NCBI GenBank assembly: GCA_046351595.1
Contig: JAXLYE010000002.1
Location: 558,001 to 622,000, forward strand
DNA length: 64,000 nt
Reading direction: 5' to 3'
Origin: JAXLYE01 sp046351595
Lineage (GTDB): Bacteria > Myxococcota_A > Polyangia > Palsa-1104 > JAEUJZ01
Position numbers and translations under genes: made by a program. The notes beneath the pieces are model-generated. The model saw nothing but the letters and a program-made list of their open reading frames with translations. It was not told the origin of the DNA and ran no database searches. Shown here one piece after another: positions 9,012-21,757 of this stretch (its first letter is position 1; the number at the start of each line of letters is the position of its first letter).

Positions 9012-12000
9012 CGCGCCTCGCCCGATGAGCGGCGCTTACGTCGCCAGCGACTTCTTCGTCCTGCGCGCTCCTCTGCTGCCGCTGGACGACTGGCTAGCCC
9101 TGTCCGAAGGGCTGGAGGCGCACCGTTGCGCGATCCCTGCCCCGCCGCATGCGCTTACGGGGTCGCTCGCCGCGTCGATCGATCGCGACTTCACCCGCGT
9201 CCGTGCCAAGCTCCACGAGCAGTTCGCGCGGCCCGAGGTGCGCGAGGCCATCCTGCTCGCCTCCCCCTCGCTGCACGCCAGCCTCCCGGTCTGGGAGGCA
9301 GAGCCCGAGAGTAAGCGCGGCCAGCGGATCGAGGGCGCCCTCCTCCGCTACGTCGCGCGCATGAGCGGCCGAGCCACCCCGTTCGGCCTGTTCGCCGGTC
9401 ACGCGCTCGGCTCGTGGCAGCCGCGCAGCCAGCTCACGCTCGCCGAGCTAGCGAGCCACCGCCGCCACACCCGCCTCAGCCACGACTGCCTCTGTACAAT
9501 CGTCGGCGCGCTGCTCTCCATCCCTGAGCTACGCAGCCAGATCCGATACCACCCCAACAGCAGCCTGTACCGGGTCGGCGGGCGCCTACGTTACGCCGAG
9601 GCCCGACAGGTGGCGGCGCAGCTCTCCTACCACCTGGTCGCGGTCGACGAGACGCGCTACCTCCTCGCCGCCCTCGAACGAGCCCGGACCGGCGCCCGCC
9701 TCGACGAGATCGCCGAGTCCGTGCGCAGCGACGAAGTGACCCGCGCAGAAGCCGCGCAGTTCGCCCTGGAGCTCGTCGCGCACCAGCTCCTCGTCCCCGA
9801 CCTCATACCGCCTGTCTCCGGCCCCGAGCCGCTGCGCTACCTGCTCGATCGCCTCGCGCACCTCGAACTCGGTGATGCCCAGCCCATCGCAGCAGCTCTC
9901 CACGCGCTCCATGACGAGCTGTCCGAGCTCGATCGCACCCGCCTCGGCGCCGCGCCGCACCTGTACCAGCACCTCGCCGAGCAGCTCCAGAGAGCCTGCC
10001 CCGCGCTCACTACCCCGCCGCAGTTTCAGGTCGAGCTCCTACCGACCCCCAAGATATTGGCACTCAGCCCCGCAGTCCGCAGTGAGCTCCTACGCGGCGC
10101 CGAGCTCGTACAGCGTCTCGCCGCCACCGCGCAGAACGTGCCCTCTCTGCGGCAATTCGCGGCCCGCTTCTACGACCGCTACGGCGACCGCGAGTTGCCG
10201 CTGCAAGAAGCGCTTGACGAAGACCTCGGAGTCAGCTTCGAGCCCCCCGGCGCACGCTCCGCCGACGCCGCACCGCTCCTGGCGGAGCTGCGCTTCCCCG
10301 ACCCGCCGCGCGAAGAGCGCTTCCTTCGCAACGCCCGACACGATCACCTGCTGCAGCTCCTCCACCGCGCGACCTGGCAGCGCACCCACGCGGTCGAGCT
10401 GACCGAAGAGGACCTCACCATCCTCGCGCCCAAAGAGACCGCGGTACTGCACACCTCCTGCGCCGTCATGGCGACCCTGCTCGCCGATGGTGAAGACGCA
10501 CTCGCCGCCGACGACTTCCGCTTGCTCCTGCACGGCGTGACCGGCCCCTCGGGCGCCAGCCTGCTCGGCCGCTTCTGCCACGCCGACCCGCTGCTCGCCG
10601 AGCACGTCCGCGAGTTCCTGCGGCAGGAAGCAGCCCTCCAACCCGAGGCCCTTTGCGCTGAGATCGTCCACCTCCCCGAAGGACGCCTCGGCAGCATCCT
10701 CCTCCGCCCCGTCTTCCGCGAGTACGAGATCCCATTCCTCAGCGGCTCCAACGTAGAGGCTGATCACCAGATTCCGCTCGCCGATCTCCGCGTTTCCGTG
10801 CAGCGCGGCCAGGTCATCCTGCGCTCGGAGCGGCTCGGCCGCACCATTCTCCCCCGCCAGACAACCGCGCACTTGGTCGATCACGCGCGCGACCTCACGC
10901 TCTACCGTTTTCTGTGCGCCCTCTCCCTCCAGGCGCGCGGTCGCGCCGGTCCGCTGTGGGGTCCCGGGCTCGACGCGGCCTCTTTCCTGCCACGCCTCGT
11001 CTGCGGTCGCCTGATCCTGTCCCCCGCCCGCTGGTCGCTGGCACAAGCCCAGATCCAGCCGCTGACCGCCGCCGACCGCGCCCTGCGCTTCGCCGCCATG
11101 CAGCGCCTGCGCGCGGATCTCGAGCTGCCGCGTCTCGTCGCACTCGCCGAGGGCGACAATCTCTTGCCGATCGATCTAGACAGCCCACCCAGCATCGACG
11201 CGGCCCTCGCCCTCCTCAAGAATCGCTCTACGGCGCGCCTCGTCGAGCTGTTCGGCGGTCGCGCGGACCTCTGCGTGCACGGCCCCACGGGTCGTTTCGT
11301 GCACGAGCTCATCGTCCCCCTGCTGCAAAAAACAGCGATTCTATCTCCCACAGTGAGCCCGTCGCCGCCGCCGAGTCACGTTGCTGCGCCGCCTATCCCG
11401 CGGACATTCGCACCGGGCTCGGAGTGGCTCTACGGAAAGCTCTACACTGGCATGGCGACCGCGGACTCCCTGCTCCCCGACCTCTTCAAGCAGGTCGTCG
11501 CCCCCTGCCTGAAAAACGGCACCGTGCAGAGCTGGTTCTTCATCCGCTACGGCGATCCGGAGTGGCACCTCCGCCTGCGTCTCCACGGCGCCCCTGAGCG
11601 TCTGCTCGGCGATGCCCTGCCGCTCCTGCACACGTTTGCGGAGCGGCACCTCACGACCCGCGCCATCTGGAAGCTCCAGCTAGACACCTACGAGTGCGAG
11701 GTCGAGCGCTACGGCGGTCCACTCGGCATGAGGCTCGCCGAACGGATCTTCCACCGCGACAGCGAAGCCGCCGTCTCGCTGCTCGAGCTCCTCGCTGGAG
11801 ACGAAGGAGCCGACTGGCGCTGGCGCTTCACGCTGCTTGGCGCCGACCTCCTACTCTCCGACCTCGGCTTCACGCTGCGAGACAAGCGCGCCGTCATCCA
11901 CGAGCTCCGCGACAGATACCGGCGCGAGTTTGGCGCCGACGCCGCCTTTCTGCTCAGCGCCGGCGCCTTCTATCGCGGACAGCGCTCGTTCCTCACTGCG

Positions 12001-12282
12001 CTGATCGATCCACACGGCCGCCTCCCCCGCGAGATCGAAGCCGCACGAACCGTCCTGCGCGAGCGCTCACGAGCGCTCGCTCCCGCCTGCGCTGACTTTC
12101 AGCGCGGCGCCAAGGATCTCAGCGTCTCCGCCAGCTCCTTCGCGCAGAGCGTGATCCACATGCACGCCAACCGCATGCTCCGCGCCGCCCTCCGCGCGCA
12201 AGAGCTCGTGATCTACGAGTGCCTCGCCCGGCTCTACGAAACCGCCCTCTCGACCCCGGCGCCCGAGCCCGAGCCCGCGTAG
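8989..12282 (+). CDS. Full-length LanB-type lantibiotic dehydratase
   Basis: LanB enzymes glutamylate Ser/Thr of a precursor peptide using glutamyl-tRNA and then eliminate glutamate to give dehydroamino acids. The N-terminal glutamylation domain carries the family signature SGRATPFGLFAG near residue 130. The C-terminal thiopeptide/SpaB-like elimination domain spans about residues 808-1090 (SEWLYGKLYTG, WFFIRYGDPEWHLRLRLHG). At about 1097 residues it is a complete, not split, enzyme. The ATG at 8989 overlaps the exporter gene by 23 bp; an ATG at 9025 just after the exporter stop is an equally possible start because neither has a clear Shine-Dalgarno sequence. No LanC cyclase is encoded in the window, so the dehydrated product may stay uncyclised or be cyclised elsewhere. 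Confidence 0.92.
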   Translation: MHTNPHRDAPRPMSGAYVASDFFVLRAPLLPLDDWLALSEGLEAHRCAIPAPPHALTGSLAASIDRDFTRVRAKLHEQFARPEVREAILLASPSLHASLPVWEAEPESKRGQRIEGALLRYVARMSGRATPFGLFAGHALGSWQPRSQLTLAELASHRRHTRLSHDCLCTIVGALLSIPELRSQIRYHPNSSLYRVGGRLRYAEARQVAAQLSYHLVAVDETRYLLAALERARTGARLDEIAESVRSDEVTRAEAAQFALELVAHQLLVPDLIPPVSGPEPLRYLLDRLAHLELGDAQPIAAALHALHDELSELDRTRLGAAPHLYQHLAEQLQRACPALTTPPQFQVELLPTPKILALSPAVRSELLRGAELVQRLAATAQNVPSLRQFAARFYDRYGDRELPLQEALDEDLGVSFEPPGARSADAAPLLAELRFPDPPREERFLRNARHDHLLQLLHRATWQRTHAVELTEEDLTILAPKETAVLHTSCAVMATLLADGEDALAADDFRLLLHGVTGPSGASLLGRFCHADPLLAEHVREFLRQEAALQPEALCAEIVHLPEGRLGSILLRPVFREYEIPFLSGSNVEADHQIPLADLRVSVQRGQVILRSERLGRTILPRQTTAHLVDHARDLTLYRFLCALSLQARGRAGPLWGPGLDAASFLPRLVCGRLILSPARWSLAQAQIQPLTAADRALRFAAMQRLRADLELPRLVALAEGDNLLPIDLDSPPSIDAALALLKNRSTARLVELFGGRADLCVHGPTGRFVHELIVPLLQKTAILSPTVSPSPPPSHVAAPPIPRTFAPGSEWLYGKLYTGMATADSLLPDLFKQVVAPCLKNGTVQSWFFIRYGDPEWHLRLRLHGAPERLLGDALPLLHTFAERHLTTRAIWKLQLDTYECEVERYGGPLGMRLAERIFHRDSEAAVSLLELLAGDEGADWRWRFTLLGADLLLSDLGFTLRDKRAVIHELRDRYRREFGADAAFLLSAGAFYRGQRSFLTALIDPHGRLPREIEAARTVLRERSRALAPACADFQRGAKDLSVSASSFAQSVIHMHANRMLRAALRAQELVIYECLARLYETALSTPAPEPEPA

Positions 12283-12319
12283 CGCCCCCTCACCGCCCGT
12301 TCTGCCTAACCGTCCCGAC

Positions 12320-12420
12320 ATACCCGATTACGTCGTTGGATTTATTAATCAACGCAATTTTATTTATTAAAATAAAGAAATTATTAATCAGTATAGATTA
12401 CCCACTGCGGCAACGACGAC
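12320..12420. promoter_or_regulatory. AT-rich intergenic island, probable promoter region of the RND operon
   Basis: Between the LanB stop and the efflux adaptor start, 12,341-12,400 is almost pure A+T inside GC-rich DNA. The decamer TTATTAATCA occurs twice as a direct repeat (12,342-12,351 and 12,381-12,390, offset 39 bp). Between the copies is an inverted repeat ATTTTA-TTTAT-TAAAAT. The downstream LytTR-type regulator could bind such repeats, but a LytTR consensus was not matched with confidence. No convincing small peptide gene is seen in 12,283-12,542. Confidence 0.5.
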
Positions 12421-12542
12421 TGTGGTGGCGGCCCGCCACCTGCCACGCGGTCCGTACCGCTCCTGGCCGGGTTCGTACGCAGAAAGGGACGGCTCGTCCG
12501 GAACAGGTGGCCCGTCAGCATCGGCGAGCCAAGCATCGGTGC

Positions 12543-13712
12543 ATGGGCCAACAGACGAGACGAACCAATTCCCTCCTGCTGATCTTCGGCTTCGCGGTCA
12601 TGGCTGCCTGTGGTGACAAACCGGCAGACCCGAGCGGGGCGGCCGGCAAGCGTAAGGCGCCCGCTACCGTCAAGGTGCTTGCGCGGCCTCTGCCCAAGAC
12701 GCTGTCCTACGTCGGCACGGTCGTGGCCCGGCGCGACGCCACGCTGGCGTCGGCGCGCGGCGGACCCGTCGAGGCGTTCGGGTTCGAGGTCGGCCAGGCG
12801 GTGCGCGCCAAGGACGTGGTGGTGCAGCTCGGGACGCGCGAGCTGGCCTTTGCTTCGCAAGCGGCGGCGGCGAGCGCGACGCAGGCAGCGGTTCGGCTCG
12901 GGAGCGCGCGAGATCCGGCTAGCCTGCCGAGCTCACTGGCGGCCAAGGCGCGGCTCGATGCGGCGGTGGACGCGGCGGCGCGTGCAGTGCGGCTGCACGC
13001 GCATGGCTCGGTGAGCGAGCAGGAGCTGAACCGCGCGCGCACCGGCGAGGTGGCGGCGAAGGCCGAGTACGACGCAGCCCTGGCGGCGGCGAGCGCGGAG
13101 TTCGGCCGCTTGAATGAGCTGCAGGCCATGGCCGGGCAGGCGCGCGTGGCGCTCATCGATCAAGAGATCCGCGCGCCGTTCGATGGCATCGTGCTGGAGC
13201 GTTTCGTCGAGCGCGGTCAACTCGCGGCGCCGAACGGGCCCCTCCTGCGCATCGTCGATCCAACGCAGCTCGTGGTGCGCTTCGAGGTGCCGCAGTTCGA
13301 CGCCGACAAGGTGGCGCTCGGACGCTGGGTCAGCGCGCTCGCGAGCGGCAAGCACCTGCGCGCGCAGATTGTGCGCTCGACGCCCGGCCTGGTCGGTGAG
13401 GCCAACGCGCGCATGGTCGAGGCCAGCTTGAGCGAGCCACCGGTGGGACTGCTGCCGGGCACGCGGCTCTTACTATGGCTGGAGCTCGAAGAGAGAGAGT
13501 CGCTGATCGAGATCCCACTGGCTGCGACTACGCAGACGGCTGGGGTGCTGCGCGCCTGGGTGCTCGATGGCGGGCGGCTCACCGAGCGGCTCTTGTCCGT
13601 GGCGCGCATCGAGGGCGACCGGGTGCTGGTGCGCGAGGGACTGCGTAACGGCGATGCGCTGGTGCAGGCACCGCAGCCGGACTTCCGGCTGGGTGAGGAG
13701 GTGGCCAAGTGA
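12543..13712 (+). CDS. RND efflux periplasmic adaptor lipoprotein
   Basis: The ATG at 12,543 gives a lipoprotein signal peptide with a hydrophobic core (LLLIFGFAVMAAC) and lipobox cysteine at residue 23, so longer upstream frames are not used. The mature protein shows the MFP pattern: a lipoyl half (YVGTVVARRDATLASARGG), a coiled-coil hairpin rich in A/E/R, the second lipoyl half (IRAPFDGIVLERFVERGQL) and beta-barrel segments. It should bridge the RND pump at 15.1 kb and the TolC-like channel at 13.7 kb. Its stop overlaps the next start by 4 bp (GTGA). It is the first gene of a five-gene overlapping operon. Confidence 0.9.
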   Translation: MGQQTRRTNSLLLIFGFAVMAACGDKPADPSGAAGKRKAPATVKVLARPLPKTLSYVGTVVARRDATLASARGGPVEAFGFEVGQAVRAKDVVVQLGTRELAFASQAAAASATQAAVRLGSARDPASLPSSLAAKARLDAAVDAAARAVRLHAHGSVSEQELNRARTGEVAAKAEYDAALAAASAEFGRLNELQAMAGQARVALIDQEIRAPFDGIVLERFVERGQLAAPNGPLLRIVDPTQLVVRFEVPQFDADKVALGRWVSALASGKHLRAQIVRSTPGLVGEANARMVEASLSEPPVGLLPGTRLLLWLELEERESLIEIPLAATTQTAGVLRAWVLDGGRLTERLLSVARIEGDRVLVREGLRNGDALVQAPQPDFRLGEEVAK

Positions 13713-15111
13713 CGCGGAATACGAAGCGGAATCGGCGGCCGGGGCTCGGTGCCGGTGTCGCGGTGGCGCTGGCGCTCGGCTGCGGCTTCTCTGCGGCGCG
13801 CGCCGCAGAGAAGGTGAGCGCCGCAGAGAAGGTGAGCGCCGCGGCGGTCGCTAAGCCCGAGAGTGTCATCGACGAGCAGCGAGTAGTGGAGATGGCCCTG
13901 CGGACCCACCCGACGGTGCAGGGGGCGATGGCGGCGCTCGATGCGGCGCGGGCCGAGGCCACCGGAGCCAAGCTGGCGCGTGTGCCTGAGATCGAGATCT
14001 CGGCGCGGTATGCGCGGCTGAGCAGCATTCCAGAACGGCTGCGCAGCTTCGATGGGCTGGTGTTCCCGCAGCTCCTCAACAACCTGGGGGTGCGCGGCCA
14101 GCTCACGTTCCAGCTCACAGATACGTTCTTTGTCCTGGCGGCGGCGGCGCGCGCGGCCGGGTACGAGGCCGACGCGGCGGCCATCGAAGTGGCGTCGACG
14201 CGAGCGCAGGTCGCGTACGCGGCGCGCATCTCGTTCCTTGGTTATTGGAGTCGCGCGCTCGCTTTCACCAATGCGCAGGAGCTCGTTCGCGCGGCCGAGA
14301 TCAACGTCAAGGATCAGCGCCGGCGCGAGGCCGCGGGGACCGTCGCGCGCAACGAGGTGCTGCCGTTCGAGACGGCGCTCGACTCGGCAGTCTTGGGCTT
14401 GGAGTCGGCGCGGGCCGAGCTGGCGATGGCCGAGGCCACGCTGTTGACCTATCTGCCGGAGCTGCACGGGCAGGCGCTGGTCGTGCGCGAGCGGCCGCTC
14501 TCGGACGGAGATAGCGTCGCGATTGCGTCGCCGCCGGCCAATCCGGTGCACCTGGCCGCGCTCGGGCTGCACGCGCAGGCGGCGGCGTCGCGGGCGCAGA
14601 GCGTGTCGCTGTCGCGCATGCCGCGGCTCACCGCATACGGCGCGGTCGACGTAAGCGCGCCGAGCCCGCGCGTGTTCGTGCTGAGCACGATGGAGGCAGT
14701 GCCGACCTGGGAGGTCGGGATGCGGCTGGACTGGAGCCTCTCGCAGCTGGCCACGGGCACGCTGAAGACCGCGCAGGCGCGCAGCGAGCACCGGGTACAG
14801 CTGGCCAGGCTGGCTGAGGCGAAGCGAAAGCTCGACGGAGAGCGGGCTGGGACGGCACGGGTGTTCGAGGCTGCGCACAGCCGCTTCCTGCGCGCCACAC
14901 AGCGCGTGCGGCACGCCTCGGATCTGGTCACGGCTCGGCGCAACGAGCTCGAAGCGGGGACTGCGCTGCCGCTGAACGTGGTGCTCGCGGAGGTCGATCT
15001 AATGCGGGCCAAGAACGAGTTCGTGGATGGCTACATCGAGCGTGCGATGGCGCGCGCGAAGCTCGACTACCTCGACGGAAGAGCTGAGCTGGTGAGCACG
15101 GAGAAGAAGCC

Positions 15112-15115
<4 letters not shown>
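13709..15115 (+). CDS. TolC-family outer-membrane efflux protein
   Basis: This 468-residue protein starts at GTG overlapping the adaptor stop. It has a signal peptide (VAVALALGCGFSAARA) and long alpha-helical, heptad-rich segments typical of TolC/OEP channels. The two-fold internal repeat of the family is suggested by two long helical hairpins. It supplies the outer-membrane duct for the RND pump. An exact 18-bp tandem duplication (13,801-13,818 and 13,819-13,836) gives a repeated AEKVSA at the mature N-terminus. Its stop overlaps the RND start (ATGA). Confidence 0.88.
13801..13836 (+). repeat. 18-bp exact tandem duplication inside the TolC-like gene
   Basis: Two identical 18-bp units lie head to tail just after the predicted signal peptide. 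Being a multiple of three, they keep the frame and add six residues. Confidence 0.9.
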
Positions 15116-18257
<3,142 letters not shown>

Positions 18258-18261
<4 letters not shown>

Positions 18262-19310
18262 GCACGGCACCTAGCAGCACCCGACCGAACCTCCTCCAGG
18301 GTTTCGGGATCGGCTACGGACTGTGGTTCATCTCGTGCGCGATGCGCTGGATCGGCGGCGGCATCACGCTCAAGGATGCGCTCTACGAAGGCGCCTGGAT
18401 CTTCTTCCTGTACGTCCTGGTACTCGGCATCATCGGCTTCGTATTCCGCATCGCCAGTAGGCAAGGCTTTTCGATCAAGGCGGCCAGCCTGCTCTCGCTG
18501 GTCACCACGATCCCGGCCATCGCAGCGTCCTACCTGATCGACTTTGCCGTCACGCGCTGGGATCCGACGCTGGGCAGTCCGCTTGGCAGCCGGCCGCAGA
18601 CGCTCGGATATACGCTCGCGACCGCGTTCGGTGACTCGGTCGGGATCTGTGTCCTGCTCGCGGCCATTGTGTATCTGCCGGTTTTTGCGCGTGCGCATGA
18701 AGAGCGGGACCGGGACCTCGGGCTCCTTCGGAGAGAGGCCGAGCTTCTTCGCATCCGCAGCCACCTCGAGCCGCACTTTTTGCTCAACTCCCTCAATGCG
18801 GTGGCTGGCCTTCTGCAAGAGGATCCGGTGCAGGCACGCGAGCTCCTAGCGGCGCTCGGGGATCTTTTCCGCGACGCTACGACCTTCACCGCCGTGCACC
18901 GCGTGCGCGACGAGGTTGCGTGGCTCAAGCGCTACGTGACGATCCACGAGCTGCGTTATCCTGATGCGCTGCATACCTCGTGGGAGATCCCGGACGAGAC
19001 GCTCGAGATGGTGTGTCCAGCGCTCATCCTGCAACCGCTGGTCGAAAACGCAATCAAACACGGCGCGCTGCGCGGCGGCGGCCACCTCACCGTGCGAGCG
19101 TGCTTGAACGACCAGGTGCTGACCCTCGCGGTCGAGGACGACGGACCGCAGCTCGGAGCGGCGCGCGCCGGCGGTCGTGGTCTGTCCATCGTGCGGCGCC
19201 GGCTTGAGCTCGAGAGCTCGGTCCGCGACGCGTTCGACATCTCGCGCCAGGGCGACAAGACCGTGGCGCGCGTTCGCCTGCCGGCCAGGCTCGGAGGCCG
19301 CCTTGCGTGA
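18258..19310 (+). CDS. LytS/YehU-type sensor histidine kinase
   Basis: This 350-residue protein has four predicted membrane helices in its first 150 residues and then a His_kinase domain of the LytS type. The phospho-acceptor lies in EPHFLLNSLNAV near residue 171, followed by the N box (LQPLVENAIKHG) and a G box (GGRGLSIV). No extracytoplasmic domain is present, so it probably senses within the membrane. It overlaps the RND stop (ATGA) and the regulator start. The partner is the LytTR regulator next door, and the likely target is this efflux operon. Confidence 0.9.
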
Positions 19311-20103
19311 ACCTCTGCGCGTCCTAGTTCTCGAAGACGAGTGGCCGGCACGAAACTACCTCGTGCAGCTTGTGGAGCAGTCCGGTCTGGCGCACGTGGC
19401 AGCCGCGGTCCCTACCCCGGCGCTGGCTAGCGAAGCGCTGAACGCGTCGCCGACCGCCATCGACGTCGCTTTCGTCGACATCCACTTGGCGGGTGAGCCG
19501 CAGCCATCACGCGCCGGGCTGTCCTGGATCGAGTCGTTAAAAGGCGCGGTGCGGAGCGACGGCACCCCGCTCGTCGCACCGCGCATCGTGCTCACCACCG
19601 CGTCTTCGGAGCACGCCATGCAGGCCTTCGAGCTCGGCGTGGTAGACTACCTGCTCAAGCCATTCACCGAGAGTCGGGTGCGGACTTCGTTCGAGCGCCT
19701 GCTCGCTTTCGATCCACGCGGCCCGGCGCCGCGCCTCGTGGACTCCGATGTCCGCATCGCGGCGCGGCAGGGCCGCTCGATCGTGTTCTTGAAGCGCGAA
19801 GAGGCTTTCGCTTTCGAGGCGGAAGGGCGCCTGTGTTACGTGCACTCGGCTCGCGGCCGCATGGACGTGGATCTGTCTCTGACTTCGCTCGAAGCGGTGC
19901 TCGGATCGAGCTATCTACGCGTTCACCGCAACTGGCTCGTGTCACTGAGCCACGTCCAGACCATGGAGCGTGAGAGCGGCGAGGCGGTGCTGCTGGTGGG
20001 CTCGAACGAGCCGCCGCTGCGGGTGAGCGTCGCGCGAGATCGCGCCAGCGCGGTGCGTGAGCGACTCCTGGCTAGCGCCGTTGGTCTACGGCGTGAGGGA
20101 TAG
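19303..20103 (+). CDS. LytTR-family response regulator
   Basis: The chosen start is TTG at 19,303, with GGAGG seven bases upstream and an 8-bp overlap with the kinase gene; the frame extends further upstream but only inside kinase sequence. The receiver domain has the acidic pocket (VLEDEWPA), a phospho-acceptor aspartate in FVDIHLAGE near residue 58 and a lysine in YLLKPF. A LytTR DNA-binding domain follows (about 165-260, with SSYLRVHRNWLVSLSHV). It should bind paired short direct repeats and control transcription, presumably of the operon that encodes it. Its 3' end overlaps that of the convergent membrane protein gene by 18 bp. Confidence 0.9.
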   Translation: MREPLRVLVLEDEWPARNYLVQLVEQSGLAHVAAAVPTPALASEALNASPTAIDVAFVDIHLAGEPQPSRAGLSWIESLKGAVRSDGTPLVAPRIVLTTASSEHAMQAFELGVVDYLLKPFTESRVRTSFERLLAFDPRGPAPRLVDSDVRIAARQGRSIVFLKREEAFAFEAEGRLCYVHSARGRMDVDLSLTSLEAVLGSSYLRVHRNWLVSLSHVQTMERESGEAVLLVGSNEPPLRVSVARDRASAVRERLLASAVGLRREG

Positions 20104-20784
20104 GCGCGTAGCGGGCGGGCCGGGCGGCGGCAGGGACGGCTGGTGCCGATCGTTGGTGCTGAGCAGCTGGCCGATGCCGTACATCGCGTAGTAGCCGAGG
20201 TCGAAGACCCCGGACAGGAGCACGATCCAGAACGGCAGGATGCCGTTGATGAGCAGGGGCAGCGCCAGCAGGATCGAGGCATTCCGGTGCGCCACGAGGA
20301 TGTGCAGGATCTTGCCTCCGGTGCTGAGCTGCCGGTTCTGCTCGTTCAGGCGGCGGGCGCGCGCGTCCATGTAGTCGTTGAGCCACTCATCGGCGCAGTA
20401 TGAAAAGACGAGGAACGCGAGCAGCGCCAAGAATCCGGAACGCAGCTCGAAGCCGATGCCCTGGCGTAGCGCGATCGCGGCGATGACCGCGACGACCAGG
20501 CTGACCGAGATGAAGAAGCCGCTGTTGTCAATCTTCCGCGTGAGGATACAGGCGAGGATGATGGCGCCGTAGGTCAAGAACGTGTCGTGGTGGATCAGCA
20601 TCGCGATGCCGACGGTGAGGCCACAGACTCCGCACGCGAGGAAGGCGATCCACGGCGGGAACTTGCGATCGTCGAAGTGCAGATCGATGAGCTTGGTGAG
20701 CGCTCCCCAGATGAACCAGGCCAAGAGGCGGAATAGGTCCGAGTTGAGATAGAGAGACGTGACGGTGTTGTGTGTGAGTGACAT
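20086..20784 (-). CDS. Polytopic membrane protein of unknown function with an NDxxD motif
   Basis: The ATG at 20,784 has GGAGAACCCC directly upstream. The 232-residue product has about six or seven hydrophobic helices. I do not recognise the family. A stretch ADEWLNDYMDARARRLNEQN resembles the NDxxDxxxD region of UbiA prenyltransferases, and DLHFDD near the N-terminus is also acid-rich. However, order and length differ from true UbiA proteins (usually about 290 residues with the motif early), so this is only a hint. It follows the DxDDTA protein by 16 bp and is probably co-transcribed. A lipid- or prenyl-handling role would fit the neighbours. Confidence 0.65.
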   Translation of the reverse strand: MSLTHNTVTSLYLNSDLFRLLAWFIWGALTKLIDLHFDDRKFPPWIAFLACGVCGLTVGIAMLIHHDTFLTYGAIILACILTRKIDNSGFFISVSLVVAVIAAIALRQGIGFELRSGFLALLAFLVFSYCADEWLNDYMDARARRLNEQNRQLSTGGKILHILVAHRNASILLALPLLINGILPFWIVLLSGVFDLGYYAMYGIGQLLSTNDRHQPSLPPPGPPATRLSLTP

Positions 20785-20800
20785 GGGGTTCTCCGAATCG

Positions 20801-21757
20801 TCAGGGCGTGAGCAGGTTTCGATCGGCATACTCGGCGCAGAAGCGTGGCAGGTCCTCGCAGCACCAGCACAGGTTGTAGCCGTGCAGGTAGACCAGCGCG
20901 TCGTCGCCGTCCCAGCGCGAGAGTAGGGGCTGCGTGCGCAGCGCCTTGATGTGGCGAGCCAGATCGGTGCGCAGCACGTCGCGCGCCGAATCGCTCAGGA
21001 AGGGTCGGTATTCGCGATCGTAAAACAAGATGAGGAACGTCCCAAACACCTTGGGCTCGTAGTAGCGCATCAGATGGACGTAGCCGGTCCGCACGGCCTC
21101 GTCGAGCAGGCGCGCGTTGTGCTCGAAGACGTCGCGCTCGAGGCCTGTGGCCTGCGGGCTGATGCTGCTGATCATATTGGCGATGCAGACCACGTCGCAG
21201 TCCCACTTGTGCCAGTCCGGGTTGTCCCAGGTGCGCAGGATGGTCTCGCGCCGCACCTGCGCCGCTTGCGCGAGGTCATCGAAGCGCTGCGGCATGCTGT
21301 CGCGCGACAGGAACGGCGAGAGCGATGGCGCGCGCGCGAAGATCTGGTAGTACTTCATCGCCCACGCGGTGTCGTCGACATCGGCGGCGATCTTTATCGG
21401 GCGCCGGTTCTTGAAGAAGGGGCGGCCGGCCTTGATGTGGTGCGGCTTCCAGTAGCCGAACACCGGGCCGCGGCCAAACTCCTGCAAGTGATGATCGAGC
21501 GAGGGCGGCACCTCGCGCCCCAGCGCGCGCAGCAGCAGCGCCTCTAAAAAGAGGAAGCCGTTGACGTCTTGCAGCCGGTGGCGCACGGCTCCGCTCCGAT
21601 CGATGAACCGGATGTGGTAACCCGGCCGGTAGATCTCGGCCGCCGCTTCGTTCACCTCTACGCCGGCCAGCCAGCCGCAGGCGTGATCCACCGCATAGAG
21701 GAACGCCTCGCGATACTCGGACCAAGTCACCTCGCCGAGCTTGAGCTCTCTCAGCAT
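20801..21757 (-). CDS. Short class II terpene cyclase-like protein (DxDDTA motif)
   Basis: The start at 21,757 is preceded by GAGGGAGA; the frame runs 29 codons further upstream without support. The 318-residue product contains IAADVDDTAWAMKYY, which matches the DxDDTA proton-donor signature of class II terpene cyclases (squalene-hopene and copalyl-diphosphate type). Helical segments such as KWDCDVVCIANMISSI recall the alpha/alpha-barrel repeats of that fold. Known class II cyclases usually have two barrel domains and 500 or more residues, so this would be about one barrel. It lacks signal and membrane segments. A HAD-type reading of DVDDT is the main alternative. The divergent neighbour is a squalene/phytoene-synthase-like enzyme, supporting an isoprenoid role. 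Confidence 0.6.
   Translation of the reverse strand: MLRELKLGEVTWSEYREAFLYAVDHACGWLAGVEVNEAAAEIYRPGYHIRFIDRSGAVRHRLQDVNGFLFLEALLLRALGREVPPSLDHHLQEFGRGPVFGYWKPHHIKAGRPFFKNRRPIKIAADVDDTAWAMKYYQIFARAPSLSPFLSRDSMPQRFDDLAQAAQVRRETILRTWDNPDWHKWDCDVVCIANMISSISPQATGLERDVFEHNARLLDEAVRTGYVHLMRYYEPKVFGTFLILFYDREYRPFLSDSARDVLRTDLARHIKALRTQPLLSRWDGDDALVYLHGYNLCWCCEDLPRFCAEYADRNLLTP

Noticed and set aside
12422..12616. Small ORF after the AT island as a lanthipeptide precursor
   Set aside because: It overlaps the start of the adaptor gene in another frame, has no double-glycine leader and no Cys-rich core.
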